NCBI RefSeq assembly: GCF_029962835.1
Contig: NC_080574.1
Span: 27,502,001 to 27,566,000, forward strand
Direction of reading: 5' to 3'
Origin: Magnolia sinica
Taxonomy: Eukaryota > Streptophyta > Magnoliopsida > Magnoliales > Magnoliaceae
DNA: 64,000 nt
The notes under the pieces are model-generated. The model was not told the origin of the DNA, ran no database searches, and saw nothing but the letters and a program-made list of their open reading frames with translations. Shown here in pieces: positions 13,701 through 26,100 of the stretch. Within the stretch, counting starts at the first letter, position 1. The number at the start of each line of letters is the position of its first letter. The position numbers and the translations under genes were made by a program.

Positions 13701-16700
13701 GACCGCGTGCTAAAGGCATGACGTAACCTCGGCCTAACACCCCCAAATAATCATATGCTATCATGCCCACTACCAACACCACTCTCCCCACCCACATCAC
13801 GAACCAAACCAATCCTCCCAAACATTCGACGTTGCTCCTCATCCTCACGGTGAGCTCGTAAACTTTCCCTCCTCGCAATCGTCATCTCGTTATTTGAATT
13901 CTCCCCCGACTCAATGTTCTCATCAGGCAACGATGTAGGATCCCCAAACACCTCTGCTCTACATTGGTCAAGCATAGCCTTCTTCTCTTTCTCCCTTATC
14001 GCCTTTTTACCTTTAATTTCTTCTAAGTTCTTCATCTCCTCCCTTACTGCCCAAGGGACACTTGGACACCCTAAAACTTGAGCCTTTTGATGGGCTAAGT
14101 GTTGTTTTAATCGGGTTATGCCCTTGCTCACACTGCTATTGCAAAACTTGCACATTATTTGCTGTCTACTCTCACCTATCCTTACACGATACTTCCACCC
14201 TACATCTTCATTCTCATTTCCATTTCCAGTCATCCCAACAAATACAATTATACAACAATGGCCACTGTAGTACTTTACAATCTGCACAAGCCATAAAGCC
14301 ACAAACAAACACCACAAACAATAAAACAATGTATTATCAATTTGCATCATTAAGACATCAACGTATTTTAAAAAAATAATGAAAAAAAATAAAAATCTAG
14401 ACATAATTTTTGAAAAATTGTGACCAAACTACTCATATATGATTAAAAAAAAAAAAACAACTTAAAAAATCCAAAACAATAAACTTACCCCCCCCCCCCC
14501 CCCCCCCCCCCAAAGAAATACATTTGAAAAAAAACACAATTTTTGAAATTTCCATAAATCTCAAAATTCCCGAAAAAAGAGCTACATTTTTTCTATCAGA
14601 TCTGATGTGTAGGTCTGTTAAAAAATGCATGGCCTCTCCAGATCTATGATCAGAAACATCAGATTAAAAAAAAAAATTCCAAAAATTATATATTTTTCAA
14701 CAGATTTAATAAAAAAAAATCAGTTAGATCTACATAGATTTGATCGAAAATGGCTAGAGAGTACAGATTTGAGATTAGATTCAAAAAACAATTTTCGAAA
14801 AATATAAAAAATTCGGGCGTAAATGCCCAAAAAATTAAAAAAACCCCAAAAAAGCTCAAATTGATCTTCAAAACTGATTTTTTTTTGGTAGATCTAGTGG
14901 TCTAATAAACATAACGATGGATTAAAAGAAGGATCGGCAACAAAAAATGGAGTTTTTAAAAACCTATTTTCTGATTTTTTCAAAACCGGCCCCAAAATGT
15001 TTCGATCCTTCAAATCGGCTTAAATTTGATGTTTTGATCCTCCAAGCTGTTGTTAATGGCGTCAAAAATCACTTAGGAATGATTTAATCGAGGTATTGCA
15101 GAGATTGGAGCAGAAGTGAGGGAGAGAGATCGAAAAGGGGAAAGAAAGGGCCGGTTTGGGCCTTTTATACGTGTATTGGGTCTGACTGATATGCGTGCAG
15201 GATATCAGACCCGATACACCCGTATCAGCCGATACGACCCCGATACGGTCCACATGTTACCGATGTGGCAGATACAATGCCGTATCGCGTATCGTATCGA
15301 GCTGATACGGATACGATACACTCGTATTAGCTGATAGGTAACCGATATTTCGATCTATGTCAAGTCGTCTCTGCTTCATCATCCGTCTTCTGTCACCACG
15401 CACCATCATAGTTCTCTCGTTGAAGCTTTGGCTCATTCATTGGATCGACAACTGCACAATCGACGATTGTTTTTCCACACGAGGAATGAGTTGCCTAGGT
15501 TCAACTCAGTAACAACATAATCAATTCATGTTATAAACAACACAAAACATCCATAAGAAATCTTAGGGCCTGTTTGGCAGGACCGATCCCACGGTATTAG
15601 GAGGGATGGGATCGTGATATCCCGGGATATGCATTACGAGCCAAACAGACCCGGTGAACTTGTCCCGGGATATAAGTAATCCCATGGATCTTAAAACAAT
15701 CCACTGACATCACCATCATTACCTTAAAATTGATCCCATCCCTTAGTTGGACGGATTGGAAGGGAAAATCCCGGGATATGCTGGCCGTGCCAAACAGACC
15801 CAGTGAACTTGTCCCGGGATATAGCAATCCCATGTATCTTTTTCCAATCCACTAACACCACCATCATTACCTTAAAATCCATCCCATCCCTCCTAATCCC
15901 ATGGGATTCGCTCGGCCAAACAGGCCCTTAATTAATGCGATGCATGATATGCTTGCTCTGATGAAGGCACCCTGACTAAATGAAATGGTGAGCCCACCAC
16001 TTTCATTAGCCAGTAGTCATCAGAGTTTACCGAGCCACCCATGAGACGATGAGCCCGCCACTCTCACATGCTTTAAAAGAAACCCAACTAGTGAAACCAT
16101 GATCCCACCACTTTCATTAGCTAGTTACAACCAGAGAAACGGGAGTAGCCTGTCACTTTCTCTATCGTAACACCTAGAGGGGTTGATCCAACTCTTGGAT
16201 CCCAATAAATGCATGAGATTACTCCAATCCTTTAATTAATCCGATTTAACATCCAACCGGTTTAATAATGTGCACATTCTCTAAGTTACCACCACACCCA
16301 CCACATTCCAAACCCTCAGGGTCCACCATGCCCTAAGATAGCTGCTAGCCTGCTACCCTTCACATGACACCATTCATGGAGGGACGGTTACATCCTAGTT
16401 ATGATGCTACACATGACTCAAAACCAATAGTCATCTTCGCATGGGTCCATAACTAAACATGATTGGTAAGACGATGATCCCATCACTTTCACTTGAATTC
16501 TCCAACCATAACTGTTGAAGTATGATTAATGAGATGGTGATCCCACCACTCTTACAACCAATAGCAATTAGTGAGACGGTGATCCTACCTCTCTCACGGG
16601 ATTCTCCAAAACTATAACCATGTCCCAATAACGTATGTGTTCCATCACAACATAATCATGTGAACAAACAAGTCCATTTTCATGTGTTTCCCATCATGAA

Positions 16701-19700
16701 ACATCCATAGTTTCTATATAAGTCCATCTTCTACATGGAACTACTCTCAATTCCATAATCATACATCCATACACATAATTCTAATAATATTCAAAAAGTC
16801 CAGCGATAATGCATTGCATAAACATCATGTTAAACACCATCAAACAATATACAAACATCCCATCGAGTAGGCTAAACCAAACAACAACATGTAGGGTTCA
16901 TATGTGCTAGTCTACTGGGTGCACCCTATAGACTTGGTGGGTTAACTCGTCACAACGAGTTAGCTCGTTGATCTACATGTTCCCACATCATTAACCACCG
17001 TTGCACATCATCCACAACCCAATAGCATCACACATGCACATCCAAGGTGGTTCTCAACGTCCCATGATCATGAAACATGAACCCATCTAGTTATAGTTGA
17101 TGTTTAGACCTAACCTTGTTCATATTCCATCTCAAACCACAATATTCATGAAATAAATCATCCATCATGGAATGTACAGCATATAATCGTCATAAATCAG
17201 AAATTAATCATAGAGAGAGATTACAGATCTAATCAAACAATTCAACAAACACAGGAAATCTTAGTTTATATGAAAAACATGTTATTATTGAAAATAAGCA
17301 TGAATGGATTCCTCATATTTGCTTAATTGAAACCCTAAATTGAATTAGAAGGATGGAGAATGCGTGTACATGATCAAGGGCTGGTAGAGGGGCCACACAT
17401 GCAAAGCTTGAGGAGGTGGATGACGCCTAAGGGAATGGACGGCCACGGTGGCGTCACGCACACACTCTCCCCCTCCCCCTTTCTCTAAGATAGGTGTTGG
17501 GGGTTAGAAATAGGGTTGAAACGTGGAGTGTAACGAGATATAGGCGAAAGAGAGGGGCGTGCGCACGTTGGTATAAGGGTTAGACGTCCACACTTAGGAA
17601 AGGATTGGGGGTGGTCCACTTTTTGAGTAAAGGGCTTGTGTTTAAAAATCACTCCGCTCATCAATTTTGGGATGAAAAATAGAGTCGGGATATGTGATTT
17701 ACCAGGTGGTCCACCACTTACAGTGGGTGATCTTGAAGAAGGCTTAATGGACGGTCATGGTGCATTTGATTGGGTCCACTATTCCCACCAAAACTTGTAG
17801 TCTTGCTCGATAAGTCGTCACTCAAAATTACATCCATGATGGATGGTGGGAACATAGTTAACTTGGAGCCCACTCCATTGAAATCAAGCTTAATATTAAG
17901 TTTCTCTCTCTTTAGCTTTGATTAGGAAACTAGTTGCTGCTTTTCTGCGTGTTATAACTTGGATGATGAGATCTCTCACTTGGTCCATGATCTTTGGGAT
18001 CCGAGAGACACTCATTAGATAGGGAATAATTGATTATGGATAGTGGTTGAGTTTTCCCTCATGAGTGTATGGATTGGTTTCTCAATTGGATGCTATCATT
18101 GGCCCGTGGATCAAATTCTTGATTAATGGTTGATGGGGCTGATATACGTATTCCTACTTTTGGGCCTTCTGGGAGTTCTTGATCGAGGATATACAACCAT
18201 AGAAACGATGAGATTTAAGAGGTCTTTAAAGTGTATGTCTCGGTTTGATCATAGGACATCCAAGTGGGCTAAAACGGACTTGATCTTTATTAAGGGTCCA
18301 CGCTTGATGATCGGGGTCCAGAATGGGAGGAAATGCGTAGTCATGATATGCAAACGATTGGGCAAAATTTGGTGGTAGATCGATAGCGGGAGAGGCCTAA
18401 ATATGAAATTCCACCTATTGTGTCAAAAGGCAGAGACTGGCTTTGGGGTGATCATCATTCGATGGTATAGAATCATATACCGGGGTCTAAATTTTGTATA
18501 ATCTCGTAGTTATATAAGGCCAAGTTGTGGTCAAAATTTGGGTTGCGATTGACGGTGGGAAGTGGGTCAATTAGAATGTCCACCTTTGGGAAGAGTTGGA
18601 AAACTTGGTTAACTTGGAGCTTAAGAAAAAGGCTTATCAAGGTGAGGCACTCATATCTCACATTCGGTACATGTGATGGGCGATCCAAGTCACTCGCATG
18701 AAGGAAAATATTTGACTACGACTACCCATTAACTTTCCTCACTCAATGGATACTAAAATCAAGGGTTAAGGGGCTGATTTGGAAATTGGGTCACTTCTAC
18801 TATAATCAAAGGGATGAAAATTGACATGTACAGTTCATTTATGATAAGCAGGTATAGGATAAAATCTTAGGTTGAATGGATAATGGGAAACATGTGATTT
18901 AGAAATTTCTAAGTTAATGACATTTTCGTAATTATTTCTGAGTTGAGAGTTTTGGGAAATCTAATGGTTCTACATGGTTGTAGGCATGTTTCAAAGCAAA
19001 TTTTATAAAAGTATCCTCATCTAAATCAATATGGATAAAGAGTTATTCATAAAACAAGTTAAAATTCTCGTTAACTAAGGGAAAATACACATAACAAGCA
19101 ACATGTTGAACTTAAGCTAAAACGGTAACATCTAGGATGTTATAATCAGTTTGCTGGAAAAGATGCAGTTGCCTGATACGATGTACTGATTTTGGATGAT
19201 ACTTTAAACCTTGCGTGGGACCTAATGGGCGATGTCCTTTGCATTATCCCACATATGGTTATAGTAGTCCAAGGTGGGCTGTGTCCTCAACAGTCCCTTG
19301 TACAGTTATTGTAGTCTAGGGTGGAACATTTGCACGGTGAAAATTGGAGTGAAATCACAAATGGGGCATTTTGTCAAGTCGTTTGGTAATTTACCGTTAG
19401 ATATTTTAGGTTTATGATTGATTATTCTTTTCTTTATTTGTTAGTCATTGTTTTTTTTTTTTTCATAGTTTGGGAATTTCCATTTCAGAACTAAGTACTA
19501 GAGTGGCGTTTGGATGCACTATAGAATCAAATTGCAATTAATAGTCTGATAGAGTGTAAGGAGACCCGTTGGTTGTTGAAGACAACTCTAAGAATTCGAT
19601 TGCTTGAGCCATGGTATTCAAAAACGGTAATGCAACAGCTGTAGTGACCATTGTGTCACTGTAATGGTGGGAACAAATGCAATACTGGCCCATAATGCTT

Positions 19701-22700
19701 GTTATGCAAAATATGGCCTTTCTTCCTTCAAACAAAAAGATAACTGTTACAGGGCCGTAATGGATGGCTTGTACCATAAAGGCCATATGACTGGCCATTA
19801 TGGCCACTGTTACCGTTATGGAATACCTTGGCCTGGGCCTCCGGCTAGGACAAATATGGTGGCAGCATGTTTTAATTGCAAATGAGACAAAAGTCAATGA
19901 TGTAGTTCATTTATTCTCTCCTTTATGCAATTTGAGGGGTTATTTCCTCTCTAGTAATGCTAGGAACAAGCATCATTTTTTTTTTTTTTGGTCATTTCCT
20001 CTTTATGATGGGGAACAGATGTTTGCCTTTCAAATTGATTGTAGATACAAACTTGCCCTAGTGTTTTAGATGACATCCTAAGCATTTTTGTGGCATTATA
20101 GGATTTTCTGAATATTGTTTTCTTATTGATAGATTTGTTACTGCTCATGCAATTTTATGGTTTATTTAAATAAATCTTGCAATCATTGAGGGTATAAATG
20201 AATGTTTGGCAAACTTGTGTTAGGAATTTCCTAATGTTGGGTAAATTAGTTTTCAGCTAAAAGCATTAGGCTTTGTTTGGAATTTGGATGCACATGCGAA
20301 TTGAATTTGGGTTACTTAGTTATAATCAAAGAGGAAATGACAAGGAATAATGTCCGTACCAAACAATACCCTCCAATGGAGTTGCCTTCCTTGTGTCTCT
20401 TTCAGTCCAACTAGAAAGTAATACAATTGCAATTTGGAGCTATATGCCTATATGTGAATGGTAAGGAAGTCACAATATGGTTATTTCCTCTTTATTAGAC
20501 TAAAAAGAAGGGGCCTAGGCATCATCTAGATTAGAGAGTGGAACTAAACCTCTTATGCAAATGGTGGTGGAAATTTGGCTACAACCCATTGGAGAAAAGT
20601 GGTGAGCAAGAAGCATGGATCTTCAAACAGGGATTGGCATCTAGGCCCTCTGACTAGAGCTCCGAGCTCTAGAGTGTGGGGAGGCTGACTCAACAAAGCC
20701 TTGGTGCAAGGTGCTGATTGAAGGAATCAGTTTTGAGTTTAACTGTTGCGATAAAGTTTGCTTTGGGAAAGACGCTTGGGTTGAAGATAAACTAAAATTG
20801 CACGAGGTAGTGGGCCACGGGCTATACGCGGAAGCTTGGCAGAGTTACGGAATGAAGGCTATGTTCGGGGGGGGGGGGGCGCGGGAATAAAATTATTGCT
20901 TTTTAAACACACAATTGCTTACTTGTACTAATATGCAATTAAACTAGGTAAGGCAATGTAATACTACGACTTCCAAGCCAATAGTGGGTCCAATCACATA
21001 GACTACAAATGATTTGCCATTCAAGCAACTAGTCTATAGATGATAGTGTACATGTGTGTGTGGGATGTGCTACCTATTAACTCCTAGTATTCATCTAATC
21101 ATGCATACATATAATTAAACATTTATCACATAAGCATAATTAAACAAGTGCTCAAATGACAATCCCAAACACAAGCATGTATGGTGGTTTGGTTTCCCTA
21201 CTCCACTCCTAGCGAATGCACTCAACCCATGAGTGTATTGGATTTCACTATCGGAAGTCTTAAATCAGGTTCACCTTCAACCTTTACAATCCTACATAAG
21301 GACCTGTTCCCTCGAAGACTTGCGTGGTTTTCTATAGGCTCGCCACGAACCTCAGTCCTAATCTAAGGACTCATGTTTGCCTCGGAGACTAACACGTACA
21401 CACCCGTGTCTGATGGCCTACATAATGACTTGGATTTAGGTCCTACACAAGAACCAAGGTCCTACACAAGAACCTAATCGAGTTTGGCAATTCAAACTCT
21501 ACACTCAATCCTACACAAGGAGTGTACATGAACTTTTACCAATGTCAACTTATTTGTCGGATTGAGCCCATTTTGTAGTGCCTTCTTAGGTTGCTTGATT
21601 GATGCTCTCCCGTGCTTCAATCATCCCCCCTTTGCTCACTCGATTATTGATGCTGCTACATTACCAATGCTTTAGCTCTAATGTCAAACACCTTGCATGC
21701 AATGCTCCAATTAGAGTTGGGCATGGGACGACTCGACTTGGCTAACTTGACTTGTTTGACTTGTTCTGACTCGACTCGACTCGACCTGAACTGAGTGGTT
21801 AAGTTGATCTGAATCGAGTAGTCTTCGCCCAATTCGAACTCAAACTGAGTCGAGTCCGAGTTACATAGTAACTCGACTCGACCCGAAACCCGACTCGTTC
21901 AGACTTGACTCGATTTGAAACTCGACTCCACTCGGGTTCGAGTAGCATATATATAAAAAAAACATAATTTTCTAAATTCTAAACCCTACCCGCCACACTA
22001 CTGCACCCAACCTGATCCCAATCTTTCTTCCTCCTCTCCCGAGCTCGACAGCTACCCACCACCACCATCCACTCGGCCACCCTCCTCTCTCTCTCCCCTC
22101 CACTCCCTCATCTCTCTCGCCTCGCAACCGCTCGACTTGACTCAGGCAACGCCGTATTATCTCGTCTGGATGATTTGCACCCACTCGGCCACCCAGTTCT
22201 ACCTAATCAAGGTAATTTATTAAACCTTATAGTTTTATTTTATTAATTTATAATTTGGCGGGGTTTGTGAAATTGGGGTTGGGTATAGAGGTGTACAAGA
22301 GTCGATTCGAGTTGAGCTTTGCCCAACTTGGCTCGACTCGGCCAGTAAGATACCCCAACTTGGACTCGGCTCGGCTCGGTCCTCGAGCTTGGATTGGAAG
22401 CTCGGCTTGGCTTGGTAAGCAATTCGAGCCAGTTCGAGCCGAGTTCGAGTTCGAGTTTTCGAGCCAAGTTTGAGCCCGACTCGAGTTCACGAAAACGCTA
22501 ACTCGATTCGTGAAAAACAAAAACAAGCAAAGCAACAAAAAAAAGTAATAAAATAAACAGGCATGCCAAAGAAGAGCACTAGCAATAAAAACTCATCAAC
22601 CCACAATTACCAAAAAGATTGCATATGATATATCATTCCTCCTATAACACATCCATGTAATAAAAAATATCATTATAGGCATAAAATATCCCCCCAAAAA

Positions 22701-23130
22701 AAAAAAAAAAAAAAAAAAAATCTTCATTTTCCATCATCCCCTTTGTAGAGAACAAAGTGCCCCCACCATTTATTTTACACCCAACTCTGATTGACAAATA
22801 TGCCCTCTTTCTTCTTTCTGCATTTACGCAGAGTGAGGAAGAAGACTGTATCTCTCAATCGGGGCGGGTGCAAATAGCAATTTCAGAAACCGAAAGTGGA
22901 AGGAAAAGGGTATCAAAAGAGAGTTCCTTATTCTTTTTAAGCTTTCGATAGGCCGCTTTGAGTAAAAATATACTACTACTTCGGTAGTAGGTGATGGAGG
23001 AAATGGAGGGGGTAACGGAAGGTGTTGGCGTACGGAGGAAAAACTGTTGCCTACGAATGAGAGCTTAATAGAAAGAAAAGCTCGATCAATCTTCCAACTG
23101 GACGGCTGGAATATGATTTAGGGATTTAGG

Positions 23131-23168
<38 letters not shown>

Positions 23169-26100
23169 TATATTATATATAATATACTCAAATTTCGATC
23201 TGAATTGATCCGAGTCAGGTCCGAGCCAATACTGAGTCGAGCTCAGGCAAGCTCGAACTTGGCTCGAAACTTTTTCAAGCTCAAAAAATCAGCTCGACTC
23301 GGCTTGAACTCGGTTTCGAACCAAGTCGAATCGAGCTTTTTTGAGTCAAGTCGAGCGAGCTAACCAAGGTAACTTAGTTCGTGTACAGCTCTAGTCAGAT
23401 ATTGTTGAAATCGTGTGCGTCCGGGACTTCGGGCTGGCTGTGGTGTGTGTCCTAGCTGGCTGTGGATCATGTGTTGCATCAGGGCTGGCTTGGGTGCAGT
23501 CGGGTTGGCTGTGGTGTGTCCGAGTTGGCTGTGGACAATGTGGTGCGACCGGGCTGGGTCTGGACCGTGTGGTTCATTCGAGCTGGCTCGAGTGCGGTCA
23601 GGCTGGCTGTGGTGCATTTGGGTTGGCTCGGGTTGAGCCATTTCTAAACCCTAAACTCAAACCCTAAACATAAACCCTAAACCCTAAAACCTAGACCCTA
23701 AACCCTAAAACCTAGACCCTAAACCCAAACCCTAAACCTAATCACTGAAGCTTAAAACCTAAACCCTAATCCCTAATCCCTAAACCCTATACCTAATCCC
23801 TAAACCCTAAACCTAATCCCTAAACCCTAAACCTAAAACCTAAACCCTACCTAAAACCTAAACCCTAAATCCTAAATGGCTAATGTGTTTTATTTTGTTG
23901 AATTAAACAATTAGTGGTTTATTTTTGTGAATTATGGATTACATTGCTTATTGCTTAGTTTATTATTGTGCATTTGACAGTTAGCCTAATGTGGTTTATT
24001 TTTATGAATTAGACAATTAGTTGCCCATTTAAGGATTTCGATATGGACAGACATAGATATAGCGTGTTTTTGGTGGCAAAGAAATTGCTCAAATTGTCCC
24101 ATTTTGGAGAGTTCAAGGTTAGATAGATAGTATGCTTTCATGTAACCTATTTAAATGCTCATGCATGTTTTGCGCTCTATCTCCCCATTTCTCTCCGGAT
24201 ATGTTTCTTCCTTTTTATTGCTCATGTCAAATATATTCACATTGCTTAGATATTTGACATTGGAATGAAATGGAAGATCAACTTATCTGGAGAGACATGA
24301 GAAGATGCTGTCGGAATTTCGACATGGGCTTTTAAATGGGAATATGAAAGTATTACAAACTATCCAACCTTGGATGGGTGACTAATTTAGGGTCTAGTAT
24401 AAACTTTTAAGGCATTATAGTACTAATATGATTTAGTATCTTTTGATTAGTAGATGAGTAGTGAGGAAATTCCTAATACCCTTGACGGTTTGTTAGTCAC
24501 TTCGTCGATGATCTTAGATGAAGGATTAGGTCTACAAGATGAAGAAGTGCCCATTGAGATTAGTACCCCACAGTTACAGAGTTCAGTAAAAGGAAAAAAA
24601 AAAAGTTCGATAGTGTGGGAAGATTTTGAAGAAGTAACCTTAAAGAACGGCACGGTGAAGATACAATGCAAGTACTGCAAGGCTCAATATGCAAAACAAA
24701 TAGATGGGTCGACCACAACTCTGAAGAATCACCTATTGAAGTGTTATAAAAAAGTGAGAAGCCAGCCCTCAGGCCAATAGACACATTCATTTACCCAATC
24801 TTTAGTGGATCTGTCGCAAGGTACCTTGTCTACATATAAATATAACAATGACCATGTGAATGAGTTGGCGGCCATATTTATTATTGCAAATGAAAAACCA
24901 TTTCATATGGTAGAGGGTCCATCTTTTGTTGAATTAGTCAGAGGCCTTAACCCAAGATATAAGAATGTCTCCCGTACAACAATAAAGAGAGTGTGCATGA
25001 AGATGTATGTAAGCGGGAAGGTCAAGTTGAAAGGACAGTTGGCATTAGTTTCCTGAATAAGCCTGACATCAAATTTATGGACAACATCCAATCAACAAAA
25101 GGGTTATATGTCATTAACTGGCCAGTACGTTGATGCCGAATGGAGGCTCTGCAAAAGAGTTATAAACTTCCGTTATCTTGCGCCTTCTCACATTAGTTTG
25201 ATAGATTTCATACTACATCTATGAATGCCTTGTGGAGTGGGGCATTGAGAAGAAAATCTCCTCGATAACTTTAGACAATACCTCTGCAAACGATGGTGTG
25301 ATAACGAATTTGTGGAACTAGTTTAGGGCCACCAGTGACTTGTATTTTGGTGAAAAAATATTTCGTGTTAGGTGTTGTGTCCACATCCTAAACTTCATTG
25401 TACAAGATGGGCTTAAAACAATTGAGCCAACATCGAGAACATAAGAGTGTGAAGTACATATGGGGTCACCTTCACGATTAAATGCGTAAAATGAGTACGT
25501 GAAATGGTTGGATTTTTCATCTCTGAGAACGATGAAGTTGGAAGTTCATGACACGTTGGAATTCAACTTACGAAATATTAGATTCAGCGATAGCTTTCAG
25601 AGATGCATTTTCTTACTATGCAGAATGTGATAGTGCGTATCAATGGTTGCCTTTTGATGATGATTGGACAAGAGTTGAAGCAGTTCATAAGTTCCTTTCA
25701 GTTTTTTACGACACAATGAAGATCTTGTTAGGAAGCAAGTATCCATCAACAAATATATTTATGCCAGAACTTTAGAGAGTAAAAGATGTTTTGTATAGAA
25801 GCTGTAGTGGACCGGATTTTCTACAATTCATGACTATGGGTATGTAGTTAAAGTTTGATAAGTATTGATCCGCGTGCGGTCTGGTAATGGCTGTTGCAGT
25901 CATTCTTGATCCTCGATACAAAATGTTCATGGTTATATTCATTTTAAAAAAGTTGTATGGTGAGAAGAGTGCCGTTAAGGTCGATAAGATTCGTGATGCA
26001 GTTGAAGATTCGTACAATTTCTATGTAGAAACTTTGGGGGCCGCAAAAGACAATACTGCAAGTCAGACCACTTAAGTGTTGCTGCACTTGAGTGGGTTCT

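Larger units (their letters stand above)
10373..15359 (-). mobile_element. hAT element with GATAC/GTATCGG-array ends and a decayed transposase
   Basis: Left end CATGGTTTTAAATGATGG, right end (reverse complement) CATAGATCGAAATATCGG. Flanks are CCAAGCTG and TCAAGTCG, 8-bp duplications differing only by transitions (5 of 8 identical). Subterminal regions at 10385-10450 and 15176-15345 are packed with GATACGG/CCGTATC repeats. The interior carries a minus-strand transposase relic (14233 to about 11118). It sits inside LTR-like insert 2, so it arrived later. Poly-C at 14487-14511. Confidence 0.75.
10045..19144. mobile_element. LTR-like insert 2, TGTAACGCCCCGAG...GGATGTTATA, carrying nested elements
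   Basis: Absent from copy B, whose empty site is ATCAG (62138-62142). A has ATTAG on the left and ATCAG on the right, a 5-bp duplication with one transition. The start resembles insert 1 (TGT, then YGCCCCG). Removing the nested hAT (10373-15359) and Tourist MITE (15566-15927) with their duplications leaves about 3.74 kb, close to the 3.71 kb of insert 1. The part at 15930-19144 is non-coding by eye, with CCCACCACTTTCATTAG-type imperfect repeats at 15980-16600. Likely a solo LTR of the same type. Confidence 0.6.

Noticed and set aside
23413-23667. Overlapping forward frames of 60-84 codons
   Set aside because: Product of the stop-poor GGCTGGCTGTGG minisatellite, open in several frames at once.
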